Of a stretch of 38,076 nucleotides of DNA, positions 28,182-35,690 are shown one piece after another. The DNA is from Rubrivivax sp. (GTDB taxonomy: Bacteria > Pseudomonadota > Gammaproteobacteria > Burkholderiales > Burkholderiaceae_C). The notes beneath the pieces are model-generated. The model worked only from the letters and a program-made list of their open reading frames with translations. It was not told the DNA's origin and ran no database searches. The stretch covers positions 1 to 38,076 of the forward strand of contig JAEUPH010000007.1 of NCBI GenBank assembly GCA_016790395.1. Direction: 5' to 3'. The position numbers were made by a program, and so were the translations under genes. The stretch's first letter is position 1; each line of letters starts with the position of its first letter.

Positions 28182-29378
28182 CTAGGCAGCGGGTCGGGGC
28201 GCCTCCACGGTGAGGTACCGCTCGGCCAGCCGCACCCAGAAGGCGCTGCCGAGCCCGATGTTGTCGTCGTTGAAGTCGTAGCCGGGGTTGTGCACCATGC
28301 AGTGGCCCGGTCCGTCGCCGTCGCCGTTGCCGATGAAGAGGTAGCTGCCGGGCACGCGCTCCAGCATGAAGGCGAAGTCCTCGCTGGCGGTCAGCGGCGG
28401 GCCCTGCAGCGTCACGCGTTCGCTGCCCAGCAGTTCCAGCGCCACCTCGCGCGCCAGCGCGGTCTCCCGCGGCGTGTTCACCAGCACGGTGTAGCCGCTG
28501 CGCCAATCGACCTGCGCCACGACACCGAAGCTCTCGGCCTGCGAAGCCGCCAGGGCCTTGATGCGGCGTTCCAGCAGCGCGCGCACCTCGCGGTCGAGGG
28601 CTCGCACGCTCAGTTCCAGCGTCGCCGAGGCCGGGATGACGTTGTTCGCACGCCCGGCGTTGATCGCGCCGACCGTCACCACCGCCGACTGCAGCGGGTC
28701 GACGTTGCGCGAGACCACCGTCTGCAGCGCCATCACGAGGCTGGCCGCGGCCACCACGGGGTCGGCGGCGTGCTGCGGCATCGCGCCGTGCCCGCCGTGG
28801 CCCGTGAGCGTGATGGTGGCGTAGTCGGACGAGGCCATGGTCGGGCCTTCGCGCAGCACCAGCCGGCCCTGGGCGATGCCCGGCATGTTGTGCATCGCGA
28901 AGACGGCGTCGCAGGGATGCTGGTCGAACAGGCCGTCGGCCATCATGCGCAGCGCGCCGCCGCCGCCTTCTTCGGCCGGCTGGAAGATCAGGTTCAGCGT
29001 GCCGTCGAAGCGGCCGTGCTCCGCGAGGTGGCGCGCCGCGGCCAGCAGGATGGCGGTGTGGCCGTCGTGGCCGCAGGCGTGCATCACGCCGGCGCGGCGG
29101 CTGGACCACGCCGCTCCGGTGGCTTCCTGGATGGGCAGCGCGTCCATGTCGGCGCGCAGGCCCAGACGGCGCGGGCCGTCGCCCCGCACCAGCGTGCCCA
29201 CCACGCCCGTGCCGCCGAGCCCGCACCGGACCTCGTAGCCCCAGGTCTGCAGCTTGTCGACCACCAGTGCCGCCGTGCGGTGCTCCTCGAAGCCGAGTTC
29301 GGGCTCGCGGTGGATGTCGCGCCGCAGGCTGACGAACTCGCCCACCCGGGCCTGCAAGGCTTCCAGCAGGTAGGTCAC
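28182..29378 (-). CDS. M20 family amidohydrolase (hippurate hydrolase-like)
   Basis: This 398-residue metallo-amidohydrolase belongs to peptidase family M20D, which includes hippurate hydrolase and IAA-amino acid hydrolases; these cut amide bonds between an acyl group and an amino acid. Metal-site motifs are LRADMDALPI (D77), HACGHDGH (H100, C102, H104), QPAEEGGGG (E136, E137), MHNMPG (H163) and SEDFAF near the end. The central dimerisation segment includes GHGGHGAMPQ. No signal peptide is seen, so it acts in the cytoplasm. GTG 29378 lies 12 bases after the Bug receptor stop, so the two are an operon. Substrate is unknown; context suggests an aromatic acyl-glycine. Confidence 0.9.
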   Translation of the reverse strand: MTYLLEALQARVGEFVSLRRDIHREPELGFEEHRTAALVVDKLQTWGYEVRCGLGGTGVVGTLVRGDGPRRLGLRADMDALPIQEATGAAWSSRRAGVMHACGHDGHTAILLAAARHLAEHGRFDGTLNLIFQPAEEGGGGALRMMADGLFDQHPCDAVFAMHNMPGIAQGRLVLREGPTMASSDYATITLTGHGGHGAMPQHAADPVVAAASLVMALQTVVSRNVDPLQSAVVTVGAINAGRANNVIPASATLELSVRALDREVRALLERRIKALAASQAESFGVVAQVDWRSGYTVLVNTPRETALAREVALELLGSERVTLQGPPLTASEDFAFMLERVPGSYLFIGNGDGDGPGHCMVHNPGYDFNDDNIGLGSAFWVRLAERYLTVEAPRPAA

Positions 29379-29390
29379 GGCGGCCCCGGA

Positions 29391-30377
29391 CTACTGCGGC
29401 TGCAGGTTGATCTGCCTGGCGATGGCGCGGTAGCGGGCCGTCTCGGCGTCGAAGAACTTCGCCGCCTCGGCCAGCGTCATCGGCGCGGAGGGCAACTGGG
29501 TCTGTGCGGCCAGTTGCGAGCGGACACCGGGGTCCTGCAGCGTCCTGCCGACGGCGGCATGCAGGCGCGCCACCACGTCCTCCGGCGTGTTCCTCGGCAC
29601 CATGAAGGCCGTCCAGATCTTGTAGGAGAAGTTCTTCAGCGCCTGGCCCTCGCTGGCCGTCGGCAGGTTCTTCAGCAGTTCCGAGCGCTGCGCGCCCAGC
29701 TGGCCGATCACCTTCAGGCGCCCTTGTTCGGCCAGCGCGCCCATCGCCGCGCTGTAGACGAGCACCGCGAAGTCGACCTGGCCGCCGCCGATGTCCTGCA
29801 GCAGCGGGGCGTTGCCCTTGTAGGGCACATGGGCCAGCTTCACGCCGGTGGCGGCCTGCACGTGCTCCAGGATCAGGTGGTACAGCGAGCCCACGCCCAC
29901 GCTGCCGTAGGTCAGCGGCTTGTCCGCGGACTTGCGCGCGAGCGCGATCAGCTCGTCGACGCTGTTGACGGGCAGGTCCTTGCGGGTGACGAAGACGATC
30001 ACGGCGTCGGCCACCGGGTGCACGACGCGGAAGTCCTCGGCCTTCAGCTTCACCGCGGCGTTGGCCAGCGGCGAGAGGATGACCTCGTTGGGCGAGCCCT
30101 GGAAGATGTAGTGGCCGTCGGCAGGCGCAGCCAGCACCTTCTGGGCGGCCAGGGCGCCGCTCACGCCGCCGAGGTTCTCCACCAGCACCTGCTGGCCGAG
30201 TTCCTTGCCCAGCGCGTTGTTGAAGATGCGCGCGATGGCGTCGGACGGGCCGCCGGCGGGGTAAGGCACCATGAGGTTGACCGGCTTGGCCGGGTAGCCC
30301 TGCGCGAACGCGGCGCCCGTGGCGAACAGCAGGCTGGCCAGGGTGGCCAGCACCCGAGAGCACTGGGAAATGGACAT
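29391..30377 (-). CDS. Bug-type (TctC family) periplasmic solute receptor
   Basis: This 328-residue protein starts with a signal peptide (about 1-26, cut near AFAQ). The mature part has the Bug/TctC fold: YPAKPVNLMVPYPAGGPSDAIAR near the N-terminus (only its start YPAKPVNLMVPYPAGG is cited), GNAPLLQDIGGGQVDFAV in the middle. These receptors capture carboxylates or aromatic acids for tripartite tricarboxylate transporters; Burkholderiales carry many orphan copies. No tctA/tctB genes are near, so the membrane partner is elsewhere. ATG 30377 has GGAG about 5 bases upstream. It is the first gene of the minus-strand unit and diverges from a LysR gene; ligand inferred only from neighbours. Confidence 0.92.
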   Translation of the reverse strand: MSISQCSRVLATLASLLFATGAAFAQGYPAKPVNLMVPYPAGGPSDAIARIFNNALGKELGQQVLVENLGGVSGALAAQKVLAAPADGHYIFQGSPNEVILSPLANAAVKLKAEDFRVVHPVADAVIVFVTRKDLPVNSVDELIALARKSADKPLTYGSVGVGSLYHLILEHVQAATGVKLAHVPYKGNAPLLQDIGGGQVDFAVLVYSAAMGALAEQGRLKVIGQLGAQRSELLKNLPTASEGQALKNFSYKIWTAFMVPRNTPEDVVARLHAAVGRTLQDPGVRSQLAAQTQLPSAPMTLAEAAKFFDAETARYRAIARQINLQPQ

Positions 30378-30450
30378 CGGGACTCCTTCAGCAAGAGCGG
30401 GCCGGGGCGGCCGCGGCAGCGGATGGCGGCCAATGTAGGGACCGCACTTC

Positions 30451-30480
30451 TGCAAGTCCAATGCATTGTTCTTTGCATTA
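30451..30480. promoter_or_regulatory. TGCA-centred palindrome cluster, candidate LysR operator
   Basis: The 139-base gap between the diverging Bug-receptor and LysR genes is locally A+T-richer here. It holds TGCAA (30451-30455), the palindrome AATGCATT (30460-30467) and TTGCATTA (30473-30480), giving inverted pairs TGCAA/TTGCA and ATGCA/TGCAT. This is a likely binding site for the LysR protein encoded at 30517. Confidence 0.45.
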
Positions 30481-30516
30481 CGATGAGTTCCACGTTCAGC
30501 TGCAGGGGCACCGGCG

Positions 30517-31410
30517 ATGACGCTCGTCCAACTCCGCCACTTCATCGCGCTGGCCCAGACGGGCTCGTTCAACCGGGCAGCCGTGCAGCTCTTCCTCACG
30601 CAGCCGGCGCTCAGCCGCAGCATCCGTGCGCTGGAAGACGAACTGGGCCAACCCCTCTTCGACCGCGTCGGCCGGCGCTGCGAACTGACGCCCTTCGGGC
30701 GCGATGCCCTGGAGCGCGCACGCGAGCTGATGCTGGCGGCCGACGACCTGCGCGACAGCGGCCGGCTCAGCGGCGATGCCCAGGAAGGCGTGCTGCGCAT
30801 CGGCCTGGGCTCGGGCCCGGGCTCGATGCTCATGACGCCGCTGCTGTTGCAGGTGGCGCAGGAACGGCCGCGCCTGCGGGTGGAGGTCGCGCGCGCGGGC
30901 ACCGAACTGCTGGTGCAGGCGCTGCGCGAGCGCAAGCTGGACGGGCTGGTCGTCGACGTGCGCTCCATGCGGCCCGCGCCCGATCTCGACACGCAACTGC
31001 TGCACGAGATGAAGGGTGCCTTCATGGTCCGCCGCGGCCATCCGCTCACGCGCCGCAAAGGCGGGCCGGTGTTCGACGATCTGCTGCGCTACCCCATCGC
31101 GTCGGTGCCGCTGTCGGACGAGGTGGCCCGGGTGCTCGTCCAGCGCTACGGGCCGCGCGCGCACCCCAGCGTCTTCATCACGCTGCACTGCGAGGAGATC
31201 CCGAGCCTCGTCGAGGTGGCGCGGCGCAGCGACGCCGTCCTGCTGGCGATCCGGGCCGCGGCGCCGGAACTCGTCGAGCTGAAGCTGCAGCCGTCGCTGG
31301 CCGCGACCGCCCGCTTCGGCCTGGTGACACTGAAACGGCGGACCATGGCGCCGGGGCTGGCCCTCGTGCGCTCGCTCATCGAGCAGCGGCTGGTCGACAT
31401 CCCGGGCTGA
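30517..31410 (+). CDS. LysR-type transcriptional regulator
   Basis: This 297-residue protein has a standard N-terminal helix-turn-helix (1-60; LRHFIALAQTGSFNRAAVQL, then LTQPALSRSIRALEDELGQPLFDR) and a LysR substrate-binding domain (about 88-295). It diverges from the Bug receptor/amidohydrolase unit across a palindrome-rich gap, so it likely controls that unit and itself. It is a different branch from the NagR-like protein at 20778. The ligand cannot be read from sequence; an aromatic acid or its glycine conjugate would fit the context. The start at ATG 30517 opens at the conserved N-terminus. Confidence 0.92.
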   Translation: MTLVQLRHFIALAQTGSFNRAAVQLFLTQPALSRSIRALEDELGQPLFDRVGRRCELTPFGRDALERARELMLAADDLRDSGRLSGDAQEGVLRIGLGSGPGSMLMTPLLLQVAQERPRLRVEVARAGTELLVQALRERKLDGLVVDVRSMRPAPDLDTQLLHEMKGAFMVRRGHPLTRRKGGPVFDDLLRYPIASVPLSDEVARVLVQRYGPRAHPSVFITLHCEEIPSLVEVARRSDAVLLAIRAAAPELVELKLQPSLAATARFGLVTLKRRTMAPGLALVRSLIEQRLVDIPG

Positions 31411-31417
31411 ACCCCTG

Positions 31418-31432
31418 CCGGGCGCCGCCCGG
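31418..31432. terminator. Hairpin between convergent LysR and slyX genes
   Basis: CCGGGC (31418-31423) pairs with GCCCGG (31427-31432) across a 3-base loop, just after the LysR stop and before the slyX stop on the other strand. There is no T run, so termination is only suggested. Confidence 0.3.
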
Positions 31433-31443
31433 GTCCGGGTCGG

Positions 31444-31662
31444 TCAATAGTGCGGCGGCAGCTCGTCGCGCAGGCTGCGCGGGCTGGCGCCGTCCGCCGG
31501 CCCGGCCTGCTCGCGCAGGGCCGTGAGTTCCCGGGCCAGGCGCTCGATCTGCGCCTGCTGGCGCACGATGACGTCGTTCAGGCGCTCGAGCAGGTCCTCT
31601 GCGTAGCTGGCCTTGATTTCCAGCTCGGTGAGGCGCTGTTCGGTGCGTTCGGCGTCGTCCAT
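31444..31662 (-). CDS. slyX: SlyX family protein
   Basis: This 72-residue protein is a short coiled coil of the SlyX family. The segment RLTELEIKASYAEDLLERLN then VIVRQQAQIERLARELTALRE is diagnostic, as is the C-terminal LRDELPPHY. Its function is not known; SlyX has been noted next to slyD in enterobacteria but here stands alone. The frame is open upstream, but ATG 31662 gives the family's usual length and start (MDDAERTEQRL). Confidence 0.9.
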   Translation of the reverse strand: MDDAERTEQRLTELEIKASYAEDLLERLNDVIVRQQAQIERLARELTALREQAGPADGASPRSLRDELPPHY

Positions 31663-31741
31663 GGGGGCAGGGTGTCGGTGCGGGGCGCGGGCCGCCCGCA
31701 CTGTAGTCCCAGAGCGGCGCGGCCGACGGACAATGGCGCAC

Positions 31742-33529
31742 ATGCGGCTGAGCTCCTTCCTGCCGGGCGGTCTGCGCCTGGGCATTGCCACCTGGATCGC
31801 CGGCGTCAGCCTCATGGCGCTCCTGCCGCTGGTGGGCTTCTCCGCCTACGTGGTGTGGCGGCAGATGGGCGAGCAGCAGGTGCAGGCGGCGCTGGCCATG
31901 CAGCACCGGGCGCAGATCACCGCCGTGGCGGTCTCGCATGAACTCTCCAGCCTCTTCGCCGGGCTGGCCACGCTCGCCGAGGCGGAACAGAAGCGGCCCG
32001 ACGATGCGGCCGGGCTGCAGTCGCTGGCCCAGCTGCTCGCGCGTGCCGACCGGCGCTTCGCCCGCCTGAGCCTGGTGTCGGAACAGGCGGAGACCGTGCT
32101 GGACAGCCACCTGGAGGCCGGCGTGCCCTGGCCGCCGGTGTTCCTGGTGCAGTTCCAGCGACCGCTGGGCGAAGAAGGCGATCCGCGGAGCCTCTCGCCC
32201 GTGATCGCGGGCGCCGTGGCGGGGCGGGCGCTGCTCCAGGCGCCGCCTCCGCTGGCGGCGGGCAGCGGCCGCCCGCTCTGGCTGCGCGCGGTGGTGCGTG
32301 CCGAAGCGGTGGCGGCCCGCTTGAACGAACAGCCCTGGCCGCCCGACTGGACGGCGGAGCTGCTGGACCAGGACGACATCGTCGTGGCCAGCTCCGGCGG
32401 CGGTGCCGGTGTCGTCGGGCTGCCGGCCTCGGCCGGCGTCGTGGCTGGACTGCGATCGGGTGCCGCCGAGTTCGTCGCCCGCTCGGGGGCCGGCGTGGCG
32501 CTGACGGCGACGGCAGCCCCGGTGCCCGGCACGGCCTGGCGCGTGGTGGTGGGGCGGCCGCAGGCGGCCCTGGAGGCGCACGCCAGCCAGTCGATCACTG
32601 CCATCGCGGTGGCCGGGCTGCTGTGCGCGACGCTGGCCGTCGGCGGTGCGCTGGGGCTGGCGCGCTCGCTGTCGCGCCAGTTGCATGCCGTGGTGCAGGC
32701 GCATGCCCGTCGTGGCGGCACGGCACGGCCCGACACCGCGATCACCGAGGTCGCCACCCTGTCGGAGGCACTGGGCCGGGCCGAGGCCAGCGCCGAACGG
32801 GCCGCCGGCGAGTTGAGCCACGCGCGCGAGGAGGTGCTGGCGCAGTTGCGCGAGCGCAGCGAGATGCTGGACGTGCTGGCCCACGAGGTGCGCCAGCCGC
32901 TGAACAACGCCGGCTCGGCGCTCCAGGCGGCCGCCGCGGTCTTCGAGCGGGGCGCCGATGGCGCCGCTTCGGCGCCGCTGCGTCGGGCGGCCACGGTGCT
33001 GGGCGAGGTCCAGGCCAGCATCGACAACACCCTGGCCGCCGCGGCGCTGCTGGTGGGCCAGACCGTGGCGCGGGAGGACGCCGACATCGATGCCCTGCTG
33101 GCCGTGTCCCTGGGAGACCTGCCGCCCGGCGATGCGGCCCGCGTGCGGATCGAGCGCGACACCGCCACGCGCACGGCCTCGATGGACGCCAGCCTCATGC
33201 GGCTGGCCCTCCGCAACCTGCTGAGCAACGCGCTGAAGTTCAGCGCGCCGCCGGCGATGGTGACGGTGCGCATTGCCGATTCCGACGAGCCCCTGGCGCT
33301 GCTGATCGACGTGGTGGATGCCGGCCCCGGCATCGATGCCGAGCGCCTGGCCCACCTGTTCCAGCGCAGCGACCGGCGGCCGCTGGGTGCCAGCGGGCGG
33401 CGGCAGGGCCTGGGCCTCTACATCGTGCGGCGGGTCATGGAAGTGCAGGGCGGCAGCGTGGAACTGCTGCGCAACGGGCCCAGCGGGGTGACGATGCGCC
33501 TGGTGGTGGACCAGGCGGCCGACGACTGA
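31742..33529 (+). CDS. Membrane sensor histidine kinase, orphan
   Basis: This 595-residue kinase has TM1 (about 12-36), a periplasmic sensor region (to about 275, Cache-like layout), TM2 (about 283-305), a dimerisation/linker helix, then a phospho-acceptor helix with H381 in LDVLAHEVRQPLNNAGS. The HATPase domain shows NLLSNALKFS (N box), DAGPGID (G1) and a reduced G2 box, RRQGLGLYIV. The HEVRQPLN wording is of the HEVRQPL group seen in DctB-like and other transport-linked kinases. No response regulator adjoins it. ATG 31733 is three codons upstream. A GACAAT -10-like hexamer (31729-31734) ending 7 bases before ATG 31742 hints at a leaderless start. Confidence 0.9.
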   Translation: MRLSSFLPGGLRLGIATWIAGVSLMALLPLVGFSAYVVWRQMGEQQVQAALAMQHRAQITAVAVSHELSSLFAGLATLAEAEQKRPDDAAGLQSLAQLLARADRRFARLSLVSEQAETVLDSHLEAGVPWPPVFLVQFQRPLGEEGDPRSLSPVIAGAVAGRALLQAPPPLAAGSGRPLWLRAVVRAEAVAARLNEQPWPPDWTAELLDQDDIVVASSGGGAGVVGLPASAGVVAGLRSGAAEFVARSGAGVALTATAAPVPGTAWRVVVGRPQAALEAHASQSITAIAVAGLLCATLAVGGALGLARSLSRQLHAVVQAHARRGGTARPDTAITEVATLSEALGRAEASAERAAGELSHAREEVLAQLRERSEMLDVLAHEVRQPLNNAGSALQAAAAVFERGADGAASAPLRRAATVLGEVQASIDNTLAAAALLVGQTVAREDADIDALLAVSLGDLPPGDAARVRIERDTATRTASMDASLMRLALRNLLSNALKFSAPPAMVTVRIADSDEPLALLIDVVDAGPGIDAERLAHLFQRSDRRPLGASGRRQGLGLYIVRRVMEVQGGSVELLRNGPSGVTMRLVVDQAADD

Positions 33530-33541
33530 AGGCCGCGAGCC

Positions 33542-34093
33542 TCAGGCTTCGTTGGCGGCGCGCTCGCGGCGGCGGCGCAGGGCCATCACGCCCAGGGCGC
33601 CCAGCGCCATCAGCCCGTAGCTGGCCGGCTCGGGGATGGTGCTGATGATGGCCCCCGGCCCACCGATGGTGGTGCTGTAGGCGCCGAAGTCGGTGGGCGC
33701 GAAGCCGGTCACCACGAGCACGTAGCTGGTGGCGGTGTTCAACGTGGCGGCGAAGCCCGAGGTGGTGAAGGGCGGCGAGATCAGGTCGTCATTGGCGATC
33801 AGGCCGTTGCTCAGCGGGTCCAGAGGGTTGAAACTGCCCGCGTACAGCGTGAGGAAGGTGTCGAATTCGCCGGTGGTCAGGAAGGTGTAGTCGCCATTGG
33901 CGCCCACGCTGAACTCGAAGGTCTGGTAGGCCACGCCGACGCCCACCGCGCTCAGCGCGCCCAGGCTCTCCAGCGGCCGCGTGTAGGTCGGCTGGCCGGT
34001 CGTGTTGCCGGTGTACGTGAAGATGACCGCGTGAGCCGGGACGGCGCAGACCAGCGCGCTGGCGGCAGCAAGGGTGGCAACGGCGAACTTCAT
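33542..34093 (-). CDS. PEP-CTERM sorting domain protein
   Basis: This 183-residue exported protein has an N-terminal signal peptide (about 1-23, ending AHA) and a beta-rich, Gly/Thr-rich body. The C-terminal sorting signal is PEPASYGLMALGALGVMALR followed by RRRERAANEA: Pro-Glu-Pro motif, one membrane segment, then basic residues. Such proteins are cut and anchored or released by exosortase and are tied to exopolysaccharide and floc or biofilm formation. Exosortase (epsH/xrtA) is not in the window. GGAGAG lies 5-7 bases before ATG 34093. The body (TGEFDTFLTLYAGSFNPLDP, IANDD) resembles a DVUA-type extracellular repeat seen in related PEP-CTERM proteins. Confidence 0.93.
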   Translation of the reverse strand: MKFAVATLAAASALVCAVPAHAVIFTYTGNTTGQPTYTRPLESLGALSAVGVGVAYQTFEFSVGANGDYTFLTTGEFDTFLTLYAGSFNPLDPLSNGLIANDDLISPPFTTSGFAATLNTATSYVLVVTGFAPTDFGAYSTTIGGPGAIISTIPEPASYGLMALGALGVMALRRRRERAANEA

Positions 34094-34152
34094 CAAGACT
34101 CTCCAGTGACCCGCATCGCGAACCAGCCCGCTCGGGCCACGCCTGCAATTTC

Positions 34153-34280
34153 ATCGTGCCACACGATGTCGGGCTGCGGTTGCCGAAGGGATCCCCCGGT
34201 TCGCGGGGTGGCCGCCCCGTTCGCAGCCGCCCAGCGCGCATGACACACATCTTTACCCCCGGCCCACAGCCCGGTTACCC
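34153..34280. promoter_or_regulatory. Shared upstream region of PEP-CTERM and Spy-like genes
   Basis: The 236-base gap holds two ordered elements. CATCGTG (34153-34159) and CACGATG (34163-34169) form a perfect 7-bp inverted repeat 60 bases before the PEP-CTERM start. TTACCC occurs as a direct repeat at 34253-34258 and 34275-34280, 22 bases apart (two helical turns), about 50 bases before the Spy-like gene. The second arrangement suits an OmpR-family regulator such as the one at 34961. Both are inference. Confidence 0.35.
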
Positions 34281-34329
34281 ACGGCAGCCACGATGCCCAC
34301 ACTCCCCGGACAACCCCAAGGACACCACC

Positions 34330-34881
34330 ATGAAGCGCACCACCGGCTCCTTCGCCCCGTTCCGCCTGTTCGTCGCCACGGCCGCCATCGCCCTCGCCAC
34401 CGGTTTCGCCCAGACCGCCATCGCCCAGCCGCACTTCGGCCCGGGCGGCCATGGCGGTCCGGGTGGGCATGGCATGGGCCACGGCATGGGCATGGGCTCC
34501 GGCATGGGCCTGCAGATGGGCGAGCGCATGCTCGACAGCGTCAACGCCACGGCCGAGCAGCGCGCCCAGATCCGCAAGATCTTCCAGGCCGCCAAGGACG
34601 AAGGCCGCGCCCAGCGCGAAGCCGGCCGCAAGCTGCACGACGACATGCGCGCGCTGTTCACGCAGCCGACCGTCGATGCCAACGCCGTGGAAGCCCTGCG
34701 CAAGCAGATCCTGGCTCAGCACGACGCCGCCAGCAAGCGCATGACGCAAGCCATGATCGACGTCAGCCGCGTGCTCACGCCCGAGCAGCGCAAGGCCTTG
34801 TCCGACCGCATGGCGCAGCGGCGCACGATGATGGAACGGCACCGCGCGGAGCGCGACGCGCTCGACAAGCCTGCCCGCTGA
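34330..34881 (+). CDS. CpxP/Spy-like periplasmic LTXXQ-motif protein, His/Gly/Met-rich
   Basis: This 183-residue protein has a signal peptide (about 1-33, cut near AIAQ). A His/Gly/Met-rich stretch follows (about 34-66; HGGPGGHGMGHGMGMGSGMG), then an all-helical domain of the CpxP/Spy superfamily with the LTPEQRKAL motif near residue 155. Spy and CpxP are periplasmic chaperones or stress sensors. The His/Met-rich stretch suggests binding of copper, nickel or similar metals; this is inference. It lies 79 bases before an OmpR-type regulator and its kinase, the layout of Cpx-like envelope-stress or metal-sensing systems. No ATG other than 34330 fits the signal peptide. Confidence 0.85.
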   Translation: MKRTTGSFAPFRLFVATAAIALATGFAQTAIAQPHFGPGGHGGPGGHGMGHGMGMGSGMGLQMGERMLDSVNATAEQRAQIRKIFQAAKDEGRAQREAGRKLHDDMRALFTQPTVDANAVEALRKQILAQHDAASKRMTQAMIDVSRVLTPEQRKALSDRMAQRRTMMERHRAERDALDKPAR

Positions 34882-34960
34882 GCGCGCTATGCTGCCTCTT
34901 GGCCACCCCGGCGGCGCCAGGCGTGTCGGGGCTTTTCTGAGAGCCTTGCCCGAGGGCACC

Positions 34961-35671
34961 GTGACGAGCCGTCTGCTGCTGATCGACGACGACGCCCGCC
35001 TCACCGACATGGTGGGCGGCTACCTGCGCCACAACGGCTTCGAGGTCGACACGGCCGGCTCGCTCGCCGCAGGGCGCGACCGCCTGAAGCAGGACGGCCC
35101 CTACGACGCCCTGCTGCTGGACCTGATGCTGCCCGACGGCGACGGCCTGGACTTCACGCGCGAACTGCGCGGCCAGCCGCGGCTGCGGCGCCTGCCGCTG
35201 CTGATGCTCACGGCTCGCGGCGAACCCATGGACCGCATCGTCGGCCTGGAGATCGGTGCCGACGACTACCTCCCCAAGCCCTTCGAGCCGCGCGAACTCC
35301 TGGCGCGGGTGAAGGCGCTGCTGCGCCGCGCCGCGCCGGACGCGGCCGACGACGAAGTGCTGAGCTTCGGCCGCCTGGAGGTGGACCTCGGCGCGCGCCA
35401 GGCGCGCCTGGCCGGCCAGCCGTGCGACCTGACCAGCCACCAGTTCGAGCTGCTCACCGTGCTGGCGCGCAGCCCGGGCCGCGTGCTCTCGCGCGACCAG
35501 ATCATGGATTCGCTGAAGGGGCACCCGCTGGAGGCCTTCGACCGCAGCATCGACGTGCACATCTCGCGCATCCGTGCCGTCATCGAGGACGACCCCAAGA
35601 ACCCCAAGCGCGTGCTCACGGTGCGCGGCGCGGGTTACGTCTTCGCCAAGAAGCAGGACGCCGAAACCTGA
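34961..35671 (+). CDS. OmpR-family response regulator (CpxR-like)
   Basis: This 236-residue regulator has a receiver domain (1-120) with the acidic cluster D9-D11 and phospho-acceptor D54 (LLLDLMLPDGDG), the conserved LTARGE and KPFEPRELLARV segments. A winged helix domain of OmpR type (about 136-232; SHQFELLTVLARSPGRVLSRDQ, cited by its start SHQFELLTVL, and RAVIEDDPKNPKRVLTVRGAGYVF, cited by its end RVLTVRGAGYVF) follows. GTG 34961 has GAGGG 5 bases upstream and gives the proper N-terminus. It is followed 20 bases later by its kinase. Likely targets include the Spy-like gene upstream. Confidence 0.92.
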   Translation: MTSRLLLIDDDARLTDMVGGYLRHNGFEVDTAGSLAAGRDRLKQDGPYDALLLDLMLPDGDGLDFTRELRGQPRLRRLPLLMLTARGEPMDRIVGLEIGADDYLPKPFEPRELLARVKALLRRAAPDAADDEVLSFGRLEVDLGARQARLAGQPCDLTSHQFELLTVLARSPGRVLSRDQIMDSLKGHPLEAFDRSIDVHISRIRAVIEDDPKNPKRVLTVRGAGYVFAKKQDAET

Positions 35672-35690
35672 CAGCCGCCCGCTGATCGCC

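Noticed and set aside
27865..30363. Long open frame across dadA, the riboswitch, amidohydrolase and receptor genes in another minus-strand frame
   Set aside because: It is Arg/Gly/Ala-rich with no recognisable domain, and it overlaps several real genes and a structured RNA.
20625..31440. Integrase-mediated island at tRNA-Ser
   Set aside because: No integrase or transposase gene and no copy of the tRNA 3' end seen at the far side; kept only as a hypothesis on the edge.
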